Assembly: GCA_026874595.1 (NCBI GenBank) | Contig: CM049322.1 | Coordinates: 46,437,340-46,501,339, forward strand | Source of the DNA: Sipunculus nudus | Taxonomy: Eukaryota > Annelida > Sipuncula > Golfingiida > Sipunculidae | Length of the DNA stretch: 64,000 nucleotides | Reading direction: 5' to 3' | Shown here: in pieces, positions 47,478 to 59,899 of the stretch | Numbering within the stretch: the first letter of the stretch is position 1 | Layout: the number at the start of each line of letters is the position of its first letter | Program-made: the position numbers and the translations under genes | Notes under the pieces: model-generated | What the model was told of the DNA's origin: nothing | Database searches by the model: none | What the model saw: the letters and a program-made list of their open reading frames with translations, nothing else

Positions 47478-48330
47478 CAGTAGAGCACTGTTTTTCCGAA
47501 ATCGTCGTTGGACATGCTTTACTTAAAAAAAAAATGATTTTTCGGAAAATCGGTCAGAGGTCAACCGGCAAGTTCGAATGACAGTGAATGATTCATTTAA
47601 CGCCATTTTCCTATGGGAACACCGTGTTTCTTTTCGACCCACGTAATTGACATGTAAAATATTTGATTTATTGCACAGCTTGATTTGAAAAGATCAGTCT
47701 TACCTGTTTTTAGGATACGTCCGTGAACTTTTTTCAACCAATTCACCTAAAGGAAACGAATGACATCGCCATTTGGTGTAGTATCTTTAACTGCCCACGT
47801 AGGTTTAAAGTTATTGAATACCCTAGCTGACATCGCGTATTAAACTTCCTTTCTTTTACTCCATATCACCTAAGTCTTTTAGAGCACAAGCGATGTATGA
47901 CTTGATATCTCACCAACGTTAATGCGAGTAAACTGCTCAGTTGTTTGGCCTGACATCCTAACCCAAGCCGAAGTATGCTTGCTTGAGTACAAACGAGAAA
48001 TGGTGGATAACACACTAGAAGTTCTCGGATAAACTGCTCAGCCGCTTTTTGGAGGTATAGGGAGCCAAATTTTGCGGGACATCCTAGCTGTAGCTGTCGC
48101 AACTTTGCCCGGCGACAACATAGGCCCAGAACTAATTAATTAAGGTCAGCACTGGGGTTAAACACCTGACTGCAGGCCCTTTTGACTCGTAATTACAAAA
48201 ATCATTTGAGGTATTTACATGCTCAGGAAAATATTTCGTAAATACGAATAAACTTTCGGTTCTCGATTTATAATTTCGGAAAAACTAATTTTTTTGGAAA
48301 TTCGGCATTCGGAAAACCGGCGCTCTTCTG
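47478..48330. mobile_element. pogo/Tigger-like non-autonomous element
   Basis: TA|CAGTAGAGCACTGTTTTTCC at the left and GGAAAACCGGCGCTCTTCTG|TA at the right. 853 bp with no intact transposase. TTTTCGGAAA repeats sit inside both ends, as in pogo-family termini. Confidence 0.75.
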
Positions 48331-48339
48331 TATATTCAT

Positions 48340-49190
48340 ATGTGTGTGTGTGTGTGTGTGCCACATGCATACCTCATGCTTTACCAATTTTGTAAAGGTA
48401 TGGCCATCGTTAATGTTTCTATATTATTTACAGTTTGCTATAGGACTATTCAGATATAATCACAGTAGGGGCTGATACTTAATCAATTATTTATTCTGGT
48501 AATTATTTCATTACGGCAATTTTTAATTTATAATATGTACGATTGAGATTGCGGGTTGAGTGTACTATTCCATTCAAATAGCTTAATCCGGGTTTCTTAA
48601 GTAATGAATGTACAACTACGGTGTTTTTACACATAAATGTAGTTTACATATTTATTTATTGTGTAAGCTCCATTTTGTAATGGACATCAGATGGTAGTTA
48701 TGTTATCGCCGCTAGGAGGCGCTTCATAACTTAATGTGCAGTGCCCCGGGATTCTCTATCAAAGCAGTCCATCTGATGGGTCTGTCAGTGCTGTAGCTGA
48801 CACACAGTTAATCACAACATTGGTTATATCAATACTTTTACAAGGAGGGAGCTTCATTATCAAGATGTGGACTAGTTCATGGATGACGATTTATTTTCTA
48901 TATATGTATTTAGCAGTAGTTAAGGCCCTAGTAAAGCATCTCTGATTCCTAAATTGATTTTTTAAAAATTAATTATGGCGATTACACATGAATCATGAGG
49001 CAAGAGTACGAAATAGAGGAAGATATTTTTATCCATTATTTAATATACAAAATACCTTAAAATACTATGCTATATAGCTAGTAACAATTAAAAATATCAA
49101 CAAGGTTTGCATGTTAAGAGCATAAAGCGCATTTTCTGGCACGTATAGTCCGACTGTGTAGTAAAACTCCATTGTATCTTGCTTCATTCA
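48340..49190. other. No gene; (GT)n and possible 5' flank of copy D
   Basis: (GT)n at 48,342-48,361. ATCAATACTTTTACAAGGAGG near 48,828 resembles TATCTATTATTACAAGGAGG upstream of exon B (about 15,993), so part of the upstream block survives here. Confidence 0.45.
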
Positions 49191-49192
49191 AG

Positions 49193-49745
49193 GATTATCC
49201 AACTCATTACACCGATACGGCGGGTTATCGGCACAATGTGAAGGTGACCATAAGATTGTGACTACAAATGTTACAGATGTTAACACCAATACACATTTTT
49301 AAGACGAACTTGAGTTTTTAAATGATTAATGCAAATTTGAAACCAAATGTTACATAAAGGAAATCAATATCCAGAGGTAATTTAAGAGGTCAGTGTGGTA
49401 CCAGAACAATGTGAAGCTATCTGTTAATCTCGCATGTGTTGGAAAAAAATTTGGGTATAAAGGATGCTCTGATGTACCCTTGATGTTTTATAAGAACAAA
49501 CAGTGTGCGGTATCAAATGTGCACTATATAGGAGACAAACAGCAACCCAGATAATGTAACCTCAGCATTAGTTTAGATTTGGGTACTGAAGTACAGTTCA
49601 TTATGATAAATTATGAACATGTTGAAATTGCTAAAACGGGAAAGCTGTAAGATGTGCTGATTTTGAAATATACTTCAGGTCATCAGTGACTTTATCCTAC
49701 ATTGCATCGTCGGGTGAACAAGCTGGTTTCATCTCCGGGCTAAAG
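49193..49745 (+). pseudogene. Cys-rich domain exon, copy D (dead)
   Basis: Splice sites survive (ATTCAAG| and TAAAG|GTAAT), and the order of blocks is that of the family: RYGGLSAQC, NVTDVN, KFGYKGCSD, then SSGEQAGF. The frame carries four in-frame TAA codons and small indels, and the cysteine of the CKNVEF block is lost. It starts GATTATCC, like copy E (GATTATGT), so D and E are closer to each other than to B and C. This older copy is certainly non-functional as read. Confidence 0.85.
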
Positions 49746-50256
49746 GTAATAATATGGTATAAGTCATATTAATGACATGTCTCTACAGGTTTATTGTATA
49801 ATTGCTTTGGATTGGCATTTTTAACTCAAATTCATCTTTGTTTCTGACGGCTCCGACTCCATCGAATTACAGACCCGAAGGAAATCCAATATGGTTGCCT
49901 TTATTTTTTTTCTCGCAGTGTATGATGATTGTATGGCGTGGATGATTGGTGTTTATCCAATATGGCCGCAGAGCACAATGGGTTATTTTCATTTTAAACA
50001 TGTGACATAAGATTGACGCCCATTAGGTAATTGTACATTCAATTTTAGACTCATTTTAAGGCAATAAGGCTGCCAGGCAAATGTTTTAGAAGCAATCGGA
50101 TCCATTACCCCAATAATATTGAGATATGGATGATATGTTTTTTTGTATATTATCAAGTACTTTAAAACTGTCCGTCTTCCTATCCGTCATTAGGCTCTTT
50201 ATTACAAACCTGGGATCTGAACATGGTGATTACCAGTCTTGTTTGAATCTAATAGT

Positions 50257-50259
<3 letters not shown>

Positions 50260-50303
<44 letters not shown>
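50260..50303. repeat. (TA)n microsatellite
   Basis: About 44 bp between exon D and the tail exon at 50,356. Confidence 0.95.
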
Positions 50304-50306
<3 letters not shown>

Positions 50307-50355
50307 GATAAAAATTAGGTTTACTCCCCTATATGTTTTTTTTTTAGTTTCTGAG

Positions 50356-50462
50356 TAATCGCTTTGATAGTAAAGCCGGGGCATTTTTTTTATAACCATG
50401 GTCATTATCAGATAAACAGCATCTACAAACACAAAAAACTGAACGTTCCTTCATTTGATTAA
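50356..50462 (+). CDS. PYNHGHG-tail exon, copy T4, plus strand
   Basis: Acceptor TTTTTTTTAGTTTCTGAG, phase 1, then 34 open codons to TAA. It reads ALIVKPGHFFYNHGHYQ and ends YKHKKLNVPSFD, aligning with the end of T1/T2 (HPYNHGHG..KHKNKTIPSFM) despite much base change and a missing segment. It lies 610 bp after domain exon D in the same orientation and phase, which suggests that domain and tail belong to one gene. D itself is dead, so this is probably a remnant too. Confidence 0.4.
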
Positions 50463-50699
50463 GCTGGTGTTACAGTTTGGAGCAGAATAACGCTTTTTAA
50501 CCATATTTTTTCACACACATACACATACCCATACTTTTTTTTTTTACATGTAAACACTCTTTTACCATGTCCGTGGTTAAGACCTGCAAATATCATTTTA
50601 ATTAGCCATTGTGTGGCTTTGGCATATTAAATAAATGTAGATCTTCTAGTTTTTCTATTTTTAAGTATAATCGTCACATGAACGTGAAAGTCCAATAAA

Positions 50700-51860
50700 T
50701 AACAGTCATAGCTGTCAGTGAGGTATTTGTAATCACTATATCTGTGAAAGCTTTTGATCGTTTGATCAAAACGTTTGATCGTTTGCAAATAATACAGTCA
50801 TAGTTGCGGTCGGTTTATCACCTGATGCTGCCAGGATTATCATTAATTTTTAAATTAGACTTAAGAAAATATTCATTACAGACCACTAAACACTATATTT
50901 TTAATGACAATGCATCTCTATTTAAACTTTTCATAAATGCCTGTTTGGTCCGTTCCATAAAAACAAAAACAGTGGTGTTTTAAACACAGTTTATGAATGA
51001 AGCAATATGTAAATACCAAGTCCTACTAAACAGAAATAATCTATAAAAACAACATAAATAATAAGCTATAAACGTCATTGCATGACAACGGTCATATTAC
51101 GGAATCTAGACCGGCAGTGCCTGTACATGTCGCCTCATAAGAGGGTAACAGGCATTGCCACTAGTGTCCTCTTTCGACCTAATCTTTTTTTCCCGATCCT
51201 TATCCGATTTCCTTGGTTATCCCTGTCTTATTTCAACTTCCTTAGTTGCAGCCTCTCCTCCTATGACTTTCTCGATCGCTCCCTCCTCCTTTTTTATGGC
51301 CTCGAAGTCTAAATCAGCGGAAATAACCTGAGGTGAGGATAAGAGCAAAAGTTCACAAGTTATACATTAGGATGTACTCGATTCCACACCATCAGAGTCC
51401 GGAGCCAAGTTTGCGCCAAGGCCATTCGAGTCCAAGTACAAGTCCGAGTCCTTCATTCCTTTTTCTTAATACAGTATTGGGAATTAGCTTGTGTACATAA
51501 GTCTTCATAATAAATAACAGTTTTTTTATTGGACTCAATATGGACTCTACCTTATTTCTCGAGTCATTTCCTCTTATTCTGAGTAGAGTCCGTATCCTGG
51601 AACATCGAGTTAAAATCGAAATCCGAGTCCATATAAATGTGGACTTTTGTCCTTCACCACTGGTTATAGCCAAGCTATAAAGAAACAAAAGGGACTGCTC
51701 CTGTTTAATTTTAGGGGGGGGGGGGTTCACCTGTTCGTTGATATAGTCCAGCTTATCAACATACCAGTCTCTTGTATAAGGTACTAATATTGGTACATGT
51801 CATTGAGATCCGCCTTACAATGACTGAGCAACGTTTGCATTATGTCAATCTGAAAAGGAA
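50700..51860 (+). repeat. Block paralogous to 28,160-28,870
   Basis: Shares CTTCCTTAGTTGCAGCC-like text, CTGAGGTGAGGATAAGA and the GAGTCC/AAGTCC hexamers. Includes a poly-G run at 51,715-51,725. Confidence 0.65.
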
Positions 51861-51964
51861 AGGAGACTACCACAAAAGTGAGGTTAGTAAGACAGACAGC
51901 ACTTTTATCATATAATCTGAAGAAAGTAGGTATTGTTAGGAGGCACTCTTACTTCTTACCTACA

Positions 51965-51965
<1 letters not shown>

Positions 51966-52032
<67 letters not shown>
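51966..52032. repeat. (TA)n microsatellite
   Basis: About 66 bp, among the longest here. Confidence 0.95.
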
Positions 52033-52036
<4 letters not shown>

Positions 52037-52499
52037 AACCATTCATTCAGAAAGTCAAGTTCCTTTCTTGTGTTCCTTCCACATATTATGTTGTGTAACG
52101 TTTGTAATCAAAACCTTTTTGTGATCATCGCATTCAGCTGATTAGCTGCTGTATCCACATAAAGACTGCAATAAACATGGAACATAAAGACAGGTGACAT
52201 ATTAGTAAAATGAAGAAGTCTTAGGGGTTCCGACTAGATTCATTTACCAATGAAAGAAATGAAATTCACATTTTATGTTGTTGGATATCTTGAAGATTAG
52301 AATCACTATTTATGGTTATATTTAGTGATAATTTGCCTTTCACATCAATGTTCTGTTCGAACTCTTAGCGGAGTTTGAGAAAGCACGGAAATGTTTACCC
52401 ACTTTGACTCTGTGGCTGCTTATCTCAAAGTATTTATAATTGCTATTTTGATCCGGCAACAGTTACTCATAAATAACATATGTATTTGTTATATAGTCC

Positions 52500-52665
52500 G
52501 TTATTGTATTCAATTTGATTTATTTTTTTAATATACTTTAGTGTCTAATTTGGATATTTTTGTATAATAAACCTGTTCTTTCTTTTTATTGCTTTTACAA
52601 TACAATCAGTTCAAAGGGCTGTATTTTAAGTTTCTAGGCCCTAAAAAAGTCTAGTTATTACGGGA
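52500..52665 (+). repeat. TAATAAAACTGCTT / AAGTATCTAGGC module
   Basis: Third of four copies (24,120; 29,340; here; 53,750). Each ends about 20 bp after TCTAGGCCCT. Spread with the 28-30 kb and 51-55 kb duplications. Confidence 0.6.
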
Positions 52666-52673
52666 TGACAAAA

Positions 52674-52676
<3 letters not shown>

Positions 52677-52724
<48 letters not shown>
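52677..52724. repeat. (TA)n microsatellite
   Basis: About 48 bp. Confidence 0.95.
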
Positions 52725-52725
<1 letters not shown>

Positions 52726-53289
52726 TTATATTATGTATGTTACATATATAAAGCTGTGGGTAATTGCTTATATAAATGTGGAGGCTCGACCTTTTGTTAA
52801 CACGTGTTGGATGTATCATAACTAAATAGTCTCTACTTGCTTCTGTATGACAACAATTTTGGACTGCCTCCATATTTTGTATCGATATAGTCTGCCATTA
52901 ACCACAAATCACAGGCATTTTGGGAAATATATAAATATTAAAAAAAGCTGCTCTGCTATGTATTAATAAGGTCACTGGTCTGCGGGTCTTCATGTTTACA
53001 TTGCCACCTAGAGTTTGGTTTTAAATAAACAAAATAAAATATTGCACTTGCTGTGTTTTAGATATTCTGTTGTGTAAGTTTTGGATATGAGGTCTGATAA
53101 AAATCTTTCTTTGTTTAATAATGATTTTACAAATTATTGCCTGCTGAAAATAAGTGAGGTCATTTTGCTGTATATAAATTATGTCACAACTTAAGAAACT
53201 TCATGTAACCTTCAATGCAATGTATGGATACTGGTAGCATTATCTTTTCTACAACAATAATAAAAAAACGGAGTTTTCTTATTGTGTTT

Positions 53290-53350
53290 GTTCCATGCAC
53301 TAATCTAATCATACACCACTTGTCAGTGCCCCGCGACCATGGTTATAAGA
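53290..53350 (-). pseudogene. PYNHGHG-tail copy, degenerate
   Basis: Minus strand SSYNHGRGALTSGV then TGA. Confidence 0.35.
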
Positions 53351-53467
53351 AGATAAGAAGAAATTATTACTAAAGTAGCACATCGCGAAAAATTTTTTTT
53401 TTTGGGAAATATAAAACTTACTGTAAGTATGTAACTTGTTGATGACATGAATGTACATGAAATGCGG

Positions 53468-53470
<3 letters not shown>

Positions 53471-53521
<51 letters not shown>
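53471..53521. repeat. (TA)n microsatellite
   Basis: Interrupts a stretch that is continuous at 29,115. Confidence 0.95.
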
Positions 53522-53524
<3 letters not shown>

Positions 53525-53749
53525 GCATTACTTTTTCGAGGAAAGTGTACGAAATGCAAATAACCACTGACCCAAGGGATAGATTAATCGCTTTGTGATT
53601 TGCTGATAACGAACGGGAAACACACACACACATATATACACATGCATAACAGCTTTTATAATTGTTTTTTCCTTAGGCAGTGTGGTTTTAAATTACCTAC
53701 ACTAGAATAATCCACTTGATGTTTTAAAACATTCTAGTGTAAGATTTCA

Positions 53750-54340
53750 ACATACTTGTATAATAAAACTGCTTATCCTTTAATAATATATTTGCCAATA
53801 CCATTTGTTCAAAAAGCTGCATTGTAAGTATCTAGGTGCTGATGATATATGTGTACAGTATGTGGTATACGGCTTATGGTGTACGATATAGCCTAACATT
53901 TACCACCAGTTCTAGAGTTGAATTAATTTTATTTCGGTTTGCAGTTTACCAACGGCAAAGTATACATATATAAAAAGGACACCTGCTGCATGTAAATGCA
54001 ATAATTTATCTGCGGCCTGCCATAATTGATATCGAGATTGGGATTTTACATTAACTTGGTTTGGCTGATGTTCACAAGGTCTAGGTGATTTAACCTGGGA
54101 CATGAGAGGAACTGCGTATCACTGAATAAAAGTTAAATTTGTTTTCAATTAACGCATACACAAATTTTGCAACTGGGGGCAGATATACTCAGATATACTA
54201 TGTGATCAATTTGACCATATATAATGTCTGATTACATAATTATTCTGGCCTGTCTTGCTTTAACATAGACTGAGTAGCACTATAAGTGCTGGAGTTTAGA
54301 TATTCTCACCATACTTATTTTACCTTATCCCATTTATTTT
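53750..54340 (+). repeat. Block paralogous to 29,340-30,000
   Basis: TGTATAATAAAACTGCTT, GGTGATTTAACC..GAGAGGAAC and ATTATTCTGGCCT follow in the same order as in 29,340-30,000. Confidence 0.65.
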
Positions 54341-54739
54341 TTTATCTTATATATTGGACAAACAGTAATATAATGATACATACGATGCTATCAGATAAGA
54401 ATTGCTAAAATGCCAACAAAAAATATCATTAATAAATGATTCATTAAAAAATAATTCATTGGTTAATTTTCCGTTTTTGTTGTCGCAATCTATGTATGAA
54501 ATCCGATATTAAGATTGATTAAATATATGTAAAATGCAGGAACATTGAAAATCTAACTTTTCCCTTTTGTATTAGACCGTTTTTGTAAGTTAATGTATTC
54601 CTAAATGTTATGGAACATCATATATCTCATGTATATGTTATATACCAAACACCCTTTATTTAATTACAGGGACACTGCGTGTATACTGGTAGTATTACTT
54701 TGAATACCACAATAATCAAATGAGCAAAGTTTAGTTTTA

Positions 54740-55010
54740 TATTTGTGCTTTCACGTCCAGTTAATAATGTATCATTTGCCCTTGCCCCAAGACCATGGGT
54801 ATGTGCGTACCCTAATTTGATTTGCAAATGAAGCTTTAATATGATGGCCGTTTGCTACAAAAGTATTAAAGAAACATACATCAGTATGTTTAAGTGATTA
54901 CTGCAAATAAAAGGCTCCAGTCATTGTTGTCACAAGAAACCATAAATATTTGGTTATTTTTTGCAATTTATAGAATGTTACTGTATATTGCCAAGATGCT
55001 TTTGAAAGGA
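54740..55010 (-). pseudogene. PYNHGHG-tail exon, copy T3, degenerate
   Basis: Minus strand: PFKSILAIYSN, a stop, IAKNNQIFMV (matching IATLNQHLWF of T1), SFANQIR, then after a two-base loss HGLGARANDTLL. The acceptor is lost. Same direction as T1 and T2. Confidence 0.45.
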
Positions 55011-55284
55011 GGAATAAAAAATAGACATCATAATTTACTACTTAAACATTATATCATTATACCCAATAGTAATTGGATATCATATTTCAGTTTATACCGT
55101 CATATTACTTTTGTGAAGTGATGATTAAGTAATAATGGATATTCTATGCCTTCTAAAATAATCATACAAACTCGCACGCAATGACTAAATGATTCCATTC
55201 AAATAAATATATTCCGTTGTTCGATGCTACAATATTTTTGTGTATCTAAATCTAAACTTTAACTTGATCATATAAGTAAAAATG

Positions 55285-55287
<3 letters not shown>

Positions 55288-55336
<49 letters not shown>
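55288..55336. repeat. (TA)n microsatellite
   Basis: About 48 bp, next to a pogo-like fragment. Confidence 0.95.
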
Positions 55337-55342
<6 letters not shown>

Positions 55343-55354
55343 TTACGTTTACTG

Positions 55355-55600
55355 TGAAGTCTCACCTAAAAAAACCTTGCTATCTCGGCCATCCCACTAA
55401 GACTGTCACTTTGATTGTTCAAGGACCAAACTAATTTAAAACATTATAAAATCCTCCCACTTACACGACCATTCCGCTATGACCATGTGTGACTACTTCC
55501 TTCGGCCCGCGACAATCAGCGGAAAACCTGTACCTAAACAGGCTCTGACGACCACCTGTCGTTGAGGACAATTGTCGCTTGACCGGGTACAGAAACAACT
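55355..55600. mobile_element. pogo/Tigger-like fragment
   Basis: CTCACCTAAAAAAACCTTGC, then CTTACACGACCATTCCGCTA and GACGACCACCTGTCGTTGAG resemble the element at 39,383. Confidence 0.45.
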
Positions 55601-55639
55601 CACTGGATAACTTTCTTCAGCTTTAATCAGCTTTGATTA

Positions 55640-56380
55640 AGCACAACGACTGGTTTTGTACTCGGCCGGTGCATATTAACACCATCTCCATTTTCCGTGA
55701 AGTTATCATTCTTATAGGTTATCTTCTTAAATTATACTCCAGGACCGGAATCTACAGTAATGTTTGGATTGTGCTTTCATTGGTTTTGTCTTCTGTATAA
55801 GCTATACTAATGCACTATGTTTATTATTCTAAAAGAGCTAAGTATCATTATGACGTCCTTTTTCATACCCATTGTGTTGCCAACGCATGTGATCGCAATG
55901 GACAGCTTCAGGTATTGTTTTTTCTCGCACGGTTGTTTTTACTTTATCTTCAAATTTATTTTGAACACCAATATCCTCTATAAGACAATCGGAACCAAGT
56001 CCTTTCCTCAGGGGTTTGGTGACGTTATCGTGTGTAATGTTTGTAATTACAACATTTTTTGGTGATCATCGCAATCAACTGTGAAGCTTTTGTATCGATA
56101 TAACGACTGTAATAAACCTCGACCTTAAAGACAGGTGACTCTCTGTCAGCTGAGAAGCTGCTGGGTCCATGCAAATACTGTGAAATATACATAAGAATCA
56201 TAACTATTTACCTGGGCGCAATCAATGATGCTTTGCTTGTTTTCAACATTATATACTTAATTTCTTAACCCGTATACAAACCGCAGAGTAAAAAAAAAAA
56301 AAAATTAAGGCGTCATTATACAATCTTTAATATTGCTTCAATCTTTCCTGATTATGCTTTTCGGTGTCTTCAAAAAACAT
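55640..56380. other. No feature recognised
   Basis: The 82-codon ORF at 55,817 is hydrophobic but lacks splice signals or a paralogue. Confidence 0.5.
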
Positions 56381-56440
56381 ATATATATATATAGGTAAAG
56401 ATAAAGAATGACGCCTTTAAGATAGAGTTACAATATGGAT

Positions 56441-56970
56441 TCTAACCACAGTCACCTGATGATCGGGTCCCATCCCGTGAAACAGACTGTTGTGAATTTA
56501 CAGTGTTGTTTTTCTTCAGAGTTTTACCGCTCTGGCCTAGTTGATAGGCCATAGAGCACTTTACGACGGAGGGTAACTCTACCTTCTACTCTGGCTCCAC
56601 GACAGCTACGTTGTCGAGCACATTTCTTAACCCACCCTGTCCAGAAGATCAACCTATAACATCTCCAGAATGAACAAAGCTAACTTCGACTATTCCCCAG
56701 GGCATTTGAAAGTGATATCTATGAAATGGTCCGGAACATTAAATTCCAGCATTCACACAATGCATTCCAGGGACAAATGGCCAATGATATCAAGACAATC
56801 AGACAATCTGACCATCTCCTAGTACAGGCAGATAAGACCACCAACCTGTACACTATGCCGAAAGAATACTTCAATAAACTCCTAACAGAAAATATCACTA
56901 AGACATACAAAAAAGCAGTTTCTAACCACATTCACCTGGTGATCGGCTCGCATCCCGTGAAACAGACTGT
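56441..56970 (+). mobile_element. Penelope-like retroelement remnant with 50-bp direct repeats
   Basis: Repeats at 56,441-56,490 and 56,921-56,970 match at 46 of 50 bases. Each holds CCTGATGATCGGG (or CCTGGTGATCGGC) and CCCGTGAAACAGACTGT. Between them, from about 56,684 to 56,920, one frame encodes FPRAFESDIYEMVRN, SDHLLVQADKTTNLY and KLLTENITKTYKK, the pattern of the N-terminal reverse-transcriptase region in Penelope-like and related retroelements. The frame is cut by the second repeat, as in 5'-truncated head-to-tail copies. No catalytic YxDD region is present. Confidence 0.5.
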
Positions 56971-56999
56971 ATATATATATATGTTTGCCTGCAGCATGC

Positions 57000-57660
57000 A
57001 ACAATACAAACTACTATATGCCTAATAGAAAAACTATTCATGCCCAGCAATTAATGGAAATTATAGTATTGAAGTAATATTTTCGTTTTTACTATATAAG
57101 AATGATTTCTCAGTAAAGGGAAAGGAGAGAGGTACCATATTGGATCACTAATTTTCATGTTTGAATATAGTATAAACAAAATAAAGTTCAACACAGCAGA
57201 AGTGTACCCATCTCGTCATTCGCAAATTTTCTGGTCTGCTGTTTCTTTAAAAGTAAAACATTAATTAAATATCGAAGTGTGTCAAAGTTATGCTTGGTGA
57301 CAAGGGAATATGAATATCAATGATTTGAAGACTGTTTTATATTTGAATATCAAGTAAATCATAGATACCACAACAGAGGTATTGGGTATCTCACACAGTG
57401 CAACACAGTGAGACTCACTGGTGCATCGATCAGCAGGGACATGTACTATATTTTTTACTCTCATACAGATCTCCAGGTAACAGTTCAGTGACTACAAATT
57501 TAATACATACGTCATCTTATAATGCACTGTAGGAGGTTTAACTTTGTAAGAGTATTCAGAACTATGGCATCTGTATTTGACGGCTTGTTTTTTTTTTTTG
57601 GTCCTATTCGGATTTATCAGAAGTGGTAAGTGGTAGAATGGCATTCACACTATTTTTTGT
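57000..57660. other. Presumed intron, nothing recognised
   Basis: Ends in the pyrimidine-rich acceptor of the exon at 57,671. Confidence 0.4.
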
Positions 57661-57670
57661 TCTCAATCAG

Positions 57671-57836
57671 TAATAAGTTTTACTCAAGAAAAGTTTCCGA
57701 CACTGAGGCTCTGATTGCATCATCCTTGTCATGTATGAATGTTAACAGAAACATCTGCCAAGAAAGAGCAGTGGGATATGACCACAGTGGTTCCTATGAC
57801 CACATCACCCTCATACATAAAAATCATTCTAACTAA
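57671..57836 (+). CDS. Candidate terminal exon with YDHSGSYDHITL motif
   Basis: A strong acceptor (ACTATTTTTTGTTCTCAATCAG) is followed by 54 open codons in phase 2 and TAA. The peptide begins NKFYSRKVSDTEALIASS, has two Cys (SCMNVNRNIC) and ends AVGYDHSGSYDHITLIHKNH. Tandem YDHx motifs are typical of cytoplasmic tails of molluscan scavenger/EGF-type receptors as I know them, and YDHI fits a YxxI ligand. The phase differs from the Cys-domain exons, so it may belong to another gene. No paralogue in the window. Confidence 0.4.
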
Positions 57837-57839
57837 TTA

Positions 57840-58398
57840 AGGATGACCTCCCCTTGTGATCCCCAGCTTAAGTAGAGGGCTACCGCAGGAGCTATCTCAT
57901 CATTCAAGGTAGGAGCACCCATAAAAAAAATCAAAAGGGTCCTGATAATGACATTACTTGGGCCTGTGAACCCATTTACCACACAAGCGTGGAACATGCT
58001 CCCAGTCAACAGGAAATTATACACTGCTAATACCTGAAACCTACCATGACCCCGGCAAAGCCTTGTGACTGTCATCCCAGTCATTTTGGTTATTATAAAT
58101 TTATAAGTAATACATTTAAACAAAAATAAGTTCTAGGCGAAGTGCCTAAACTTGACTTAAACCTGTTTTAAAAATGGGCAATTTTAGCCAGGTTATTACC
58201 TATCGTTAAATCCTTCTTGCCTAAAACTTGTCAACCCTGACTGTGGTATATATTACATTACGTTTCATATCCAGAACATAATTTAATTATACCTCCACTT
58301 TTTTTTTTAGTTTAAAGAGTCATGACATAGATAGTATAAAGCAGAACAGTCCTATAAACATAGCTATTACAAGACCTATAAAGGCACTAATAACGTGC

Positions 58399-58400
<2 letters not shown>
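57840..58400. other. No feature recognised
   Basis: A 96-codon minus ORF (57,833-58,123) overlaps the end of the tail exon and lacks splice context. Probably 3' flank. Confidence 0.5.

Positions 58401-58401
<1 letters not shown>

Positions 58402-58467
<66 letters not shown>
58402..58467. repeat. (TA)n microsatellite
   Basis: About 66 bp. Confidence 0.95.
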
Positions 58468-58468
<1 letters not shown>

Positions 58469-58469
58469 A

Positions 58470-59330
58470 GCTGGTTAGCCGTTGTTGCGAAACCAGAAGG
58501 GGTCCTGGTCAGTTGCTGGGCGTGTTGTTTAAATTAGCATGTGACCGGCTGAGCCTGGACATGACATAGATAGATAAAGATAGGCAGCCCCGGGTTACAA
58601 ACTTTGGTCGGCAGCATATATTATTTAACCCCTACCAGGCCTGCCAGCGGGGACCTGAAGGTCAAGCAGCTCAAAACTGAAATGTGTGCGAATGGAGTGT
58701 GTCCTGTAACACAGCGCTAGTGTACATGGCAAACCGATTGAGGCAGTGTAAAGATATAGTAGGCAAAGGTACCTGAATAACACCAAGAATAACAAAAGAG
58801 ATACCAATAGATGGTAGTGAGGAGACATAACAAGATTTCTGTAAGACAGCGCACAGGTAATTCCATGTAGATATATATATATTTATATATATTCTCTTCC
58901 GTAGTTCGAGCCCATTCTATACGGAAAACGGACCCACTTCATAGAATTCTGACTGGAGTCCTGGACGCGTTCCCTGGCTTTCAGTTTTAACATTATGACT
59001 GCAGTGCTGTGTCTTTTATGCCGTTCACTGGAGAGTTACAGCAGTTCTACCAATGCTCATGAATCTGCCTCGGTCTGCGGGAGCGCCCAGCCTGCTGACC
59101 AGCACTCATGGCTACATCACAGTCGGTCATCCGATGAACCGAGCGGGCACCAGTCACGCGCCTTGGACACGGTAACGTGGTCGACAAGCGCGTTCATGTA
59201 CCAATGACCTCATCACTGAAGCGATAAAGAAATCAGAATAGCTGTCCTAAGGAAATCCGAATCACCGTGAATCCGACTTTAAAAAATCCGTGTTATTATT
59301 ATATTAATTAAACACGCATATTTTTATCAA
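58470..59330. other. GC-richer unique stretch, nothing recognised
   Basis: 58,480-59,210 is less AT-rich than its surroundings and contains no shared repeat. ORFs at 58,625 (-) and 58,995 (+) are unsupported. Could be an unrecognised mobile element. Confidence 0.4.
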
Positions 59331-59570
59331 GAAAAGTATATATAACGTGCATATAACCACGTATCCCACGGATTAATTAATTGCAGTTTGGGTTTGTTGA
59401 TACAGAACGGGGAAATATGTATTAATATAGATATGACTTATATAATTAAATAATATCACTTATCCTTCATAATTTTTATTGCCAATGAGTGTGTGATTTT
59501 TAATTAAGTTCGTTTAAATCGATGTACACAAGGCCAAGCTGATATAATCAAGGACACGAATAAACATATT
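59330..59570 (+). repeat. Diverged copy of the 29,150-29,760 block
   Basis: CATATAACCACGTATCCCA..GGATTAATTAATT, AACGGGGAAATA and GTTCGTTTAAATCGATGTAC recur at 29,160, 21,285 and 37,460. Confidence 0.55.
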
Positions 59571-59899
59571 TAAGTGCATAAACATAGATTCATTCAAAAT
59601 AATTGTACAAAGCCATTAAAGAAATTCTTGGAAACTGAAATTTATTATTCAAAGTTTAATCACATATGTGTGGCGTCATGGTCATCAGGAGAAATTTTGA
59701 TAATAAAAGCTAGTTATTTGAAGAATTATATTTACTATACATCTATCTATGGAACATCTATCTATCAAATTGTTATTAGGCAACAGGTTATATTGAATGG
59801 AACACCAGATATTTCCTAAAGCACCTACAATACTGCATTTACTCACAGAAACATTATTTGTTTACTGGTATCTTTTTAGTGCCAACGTATTTCAATGAA

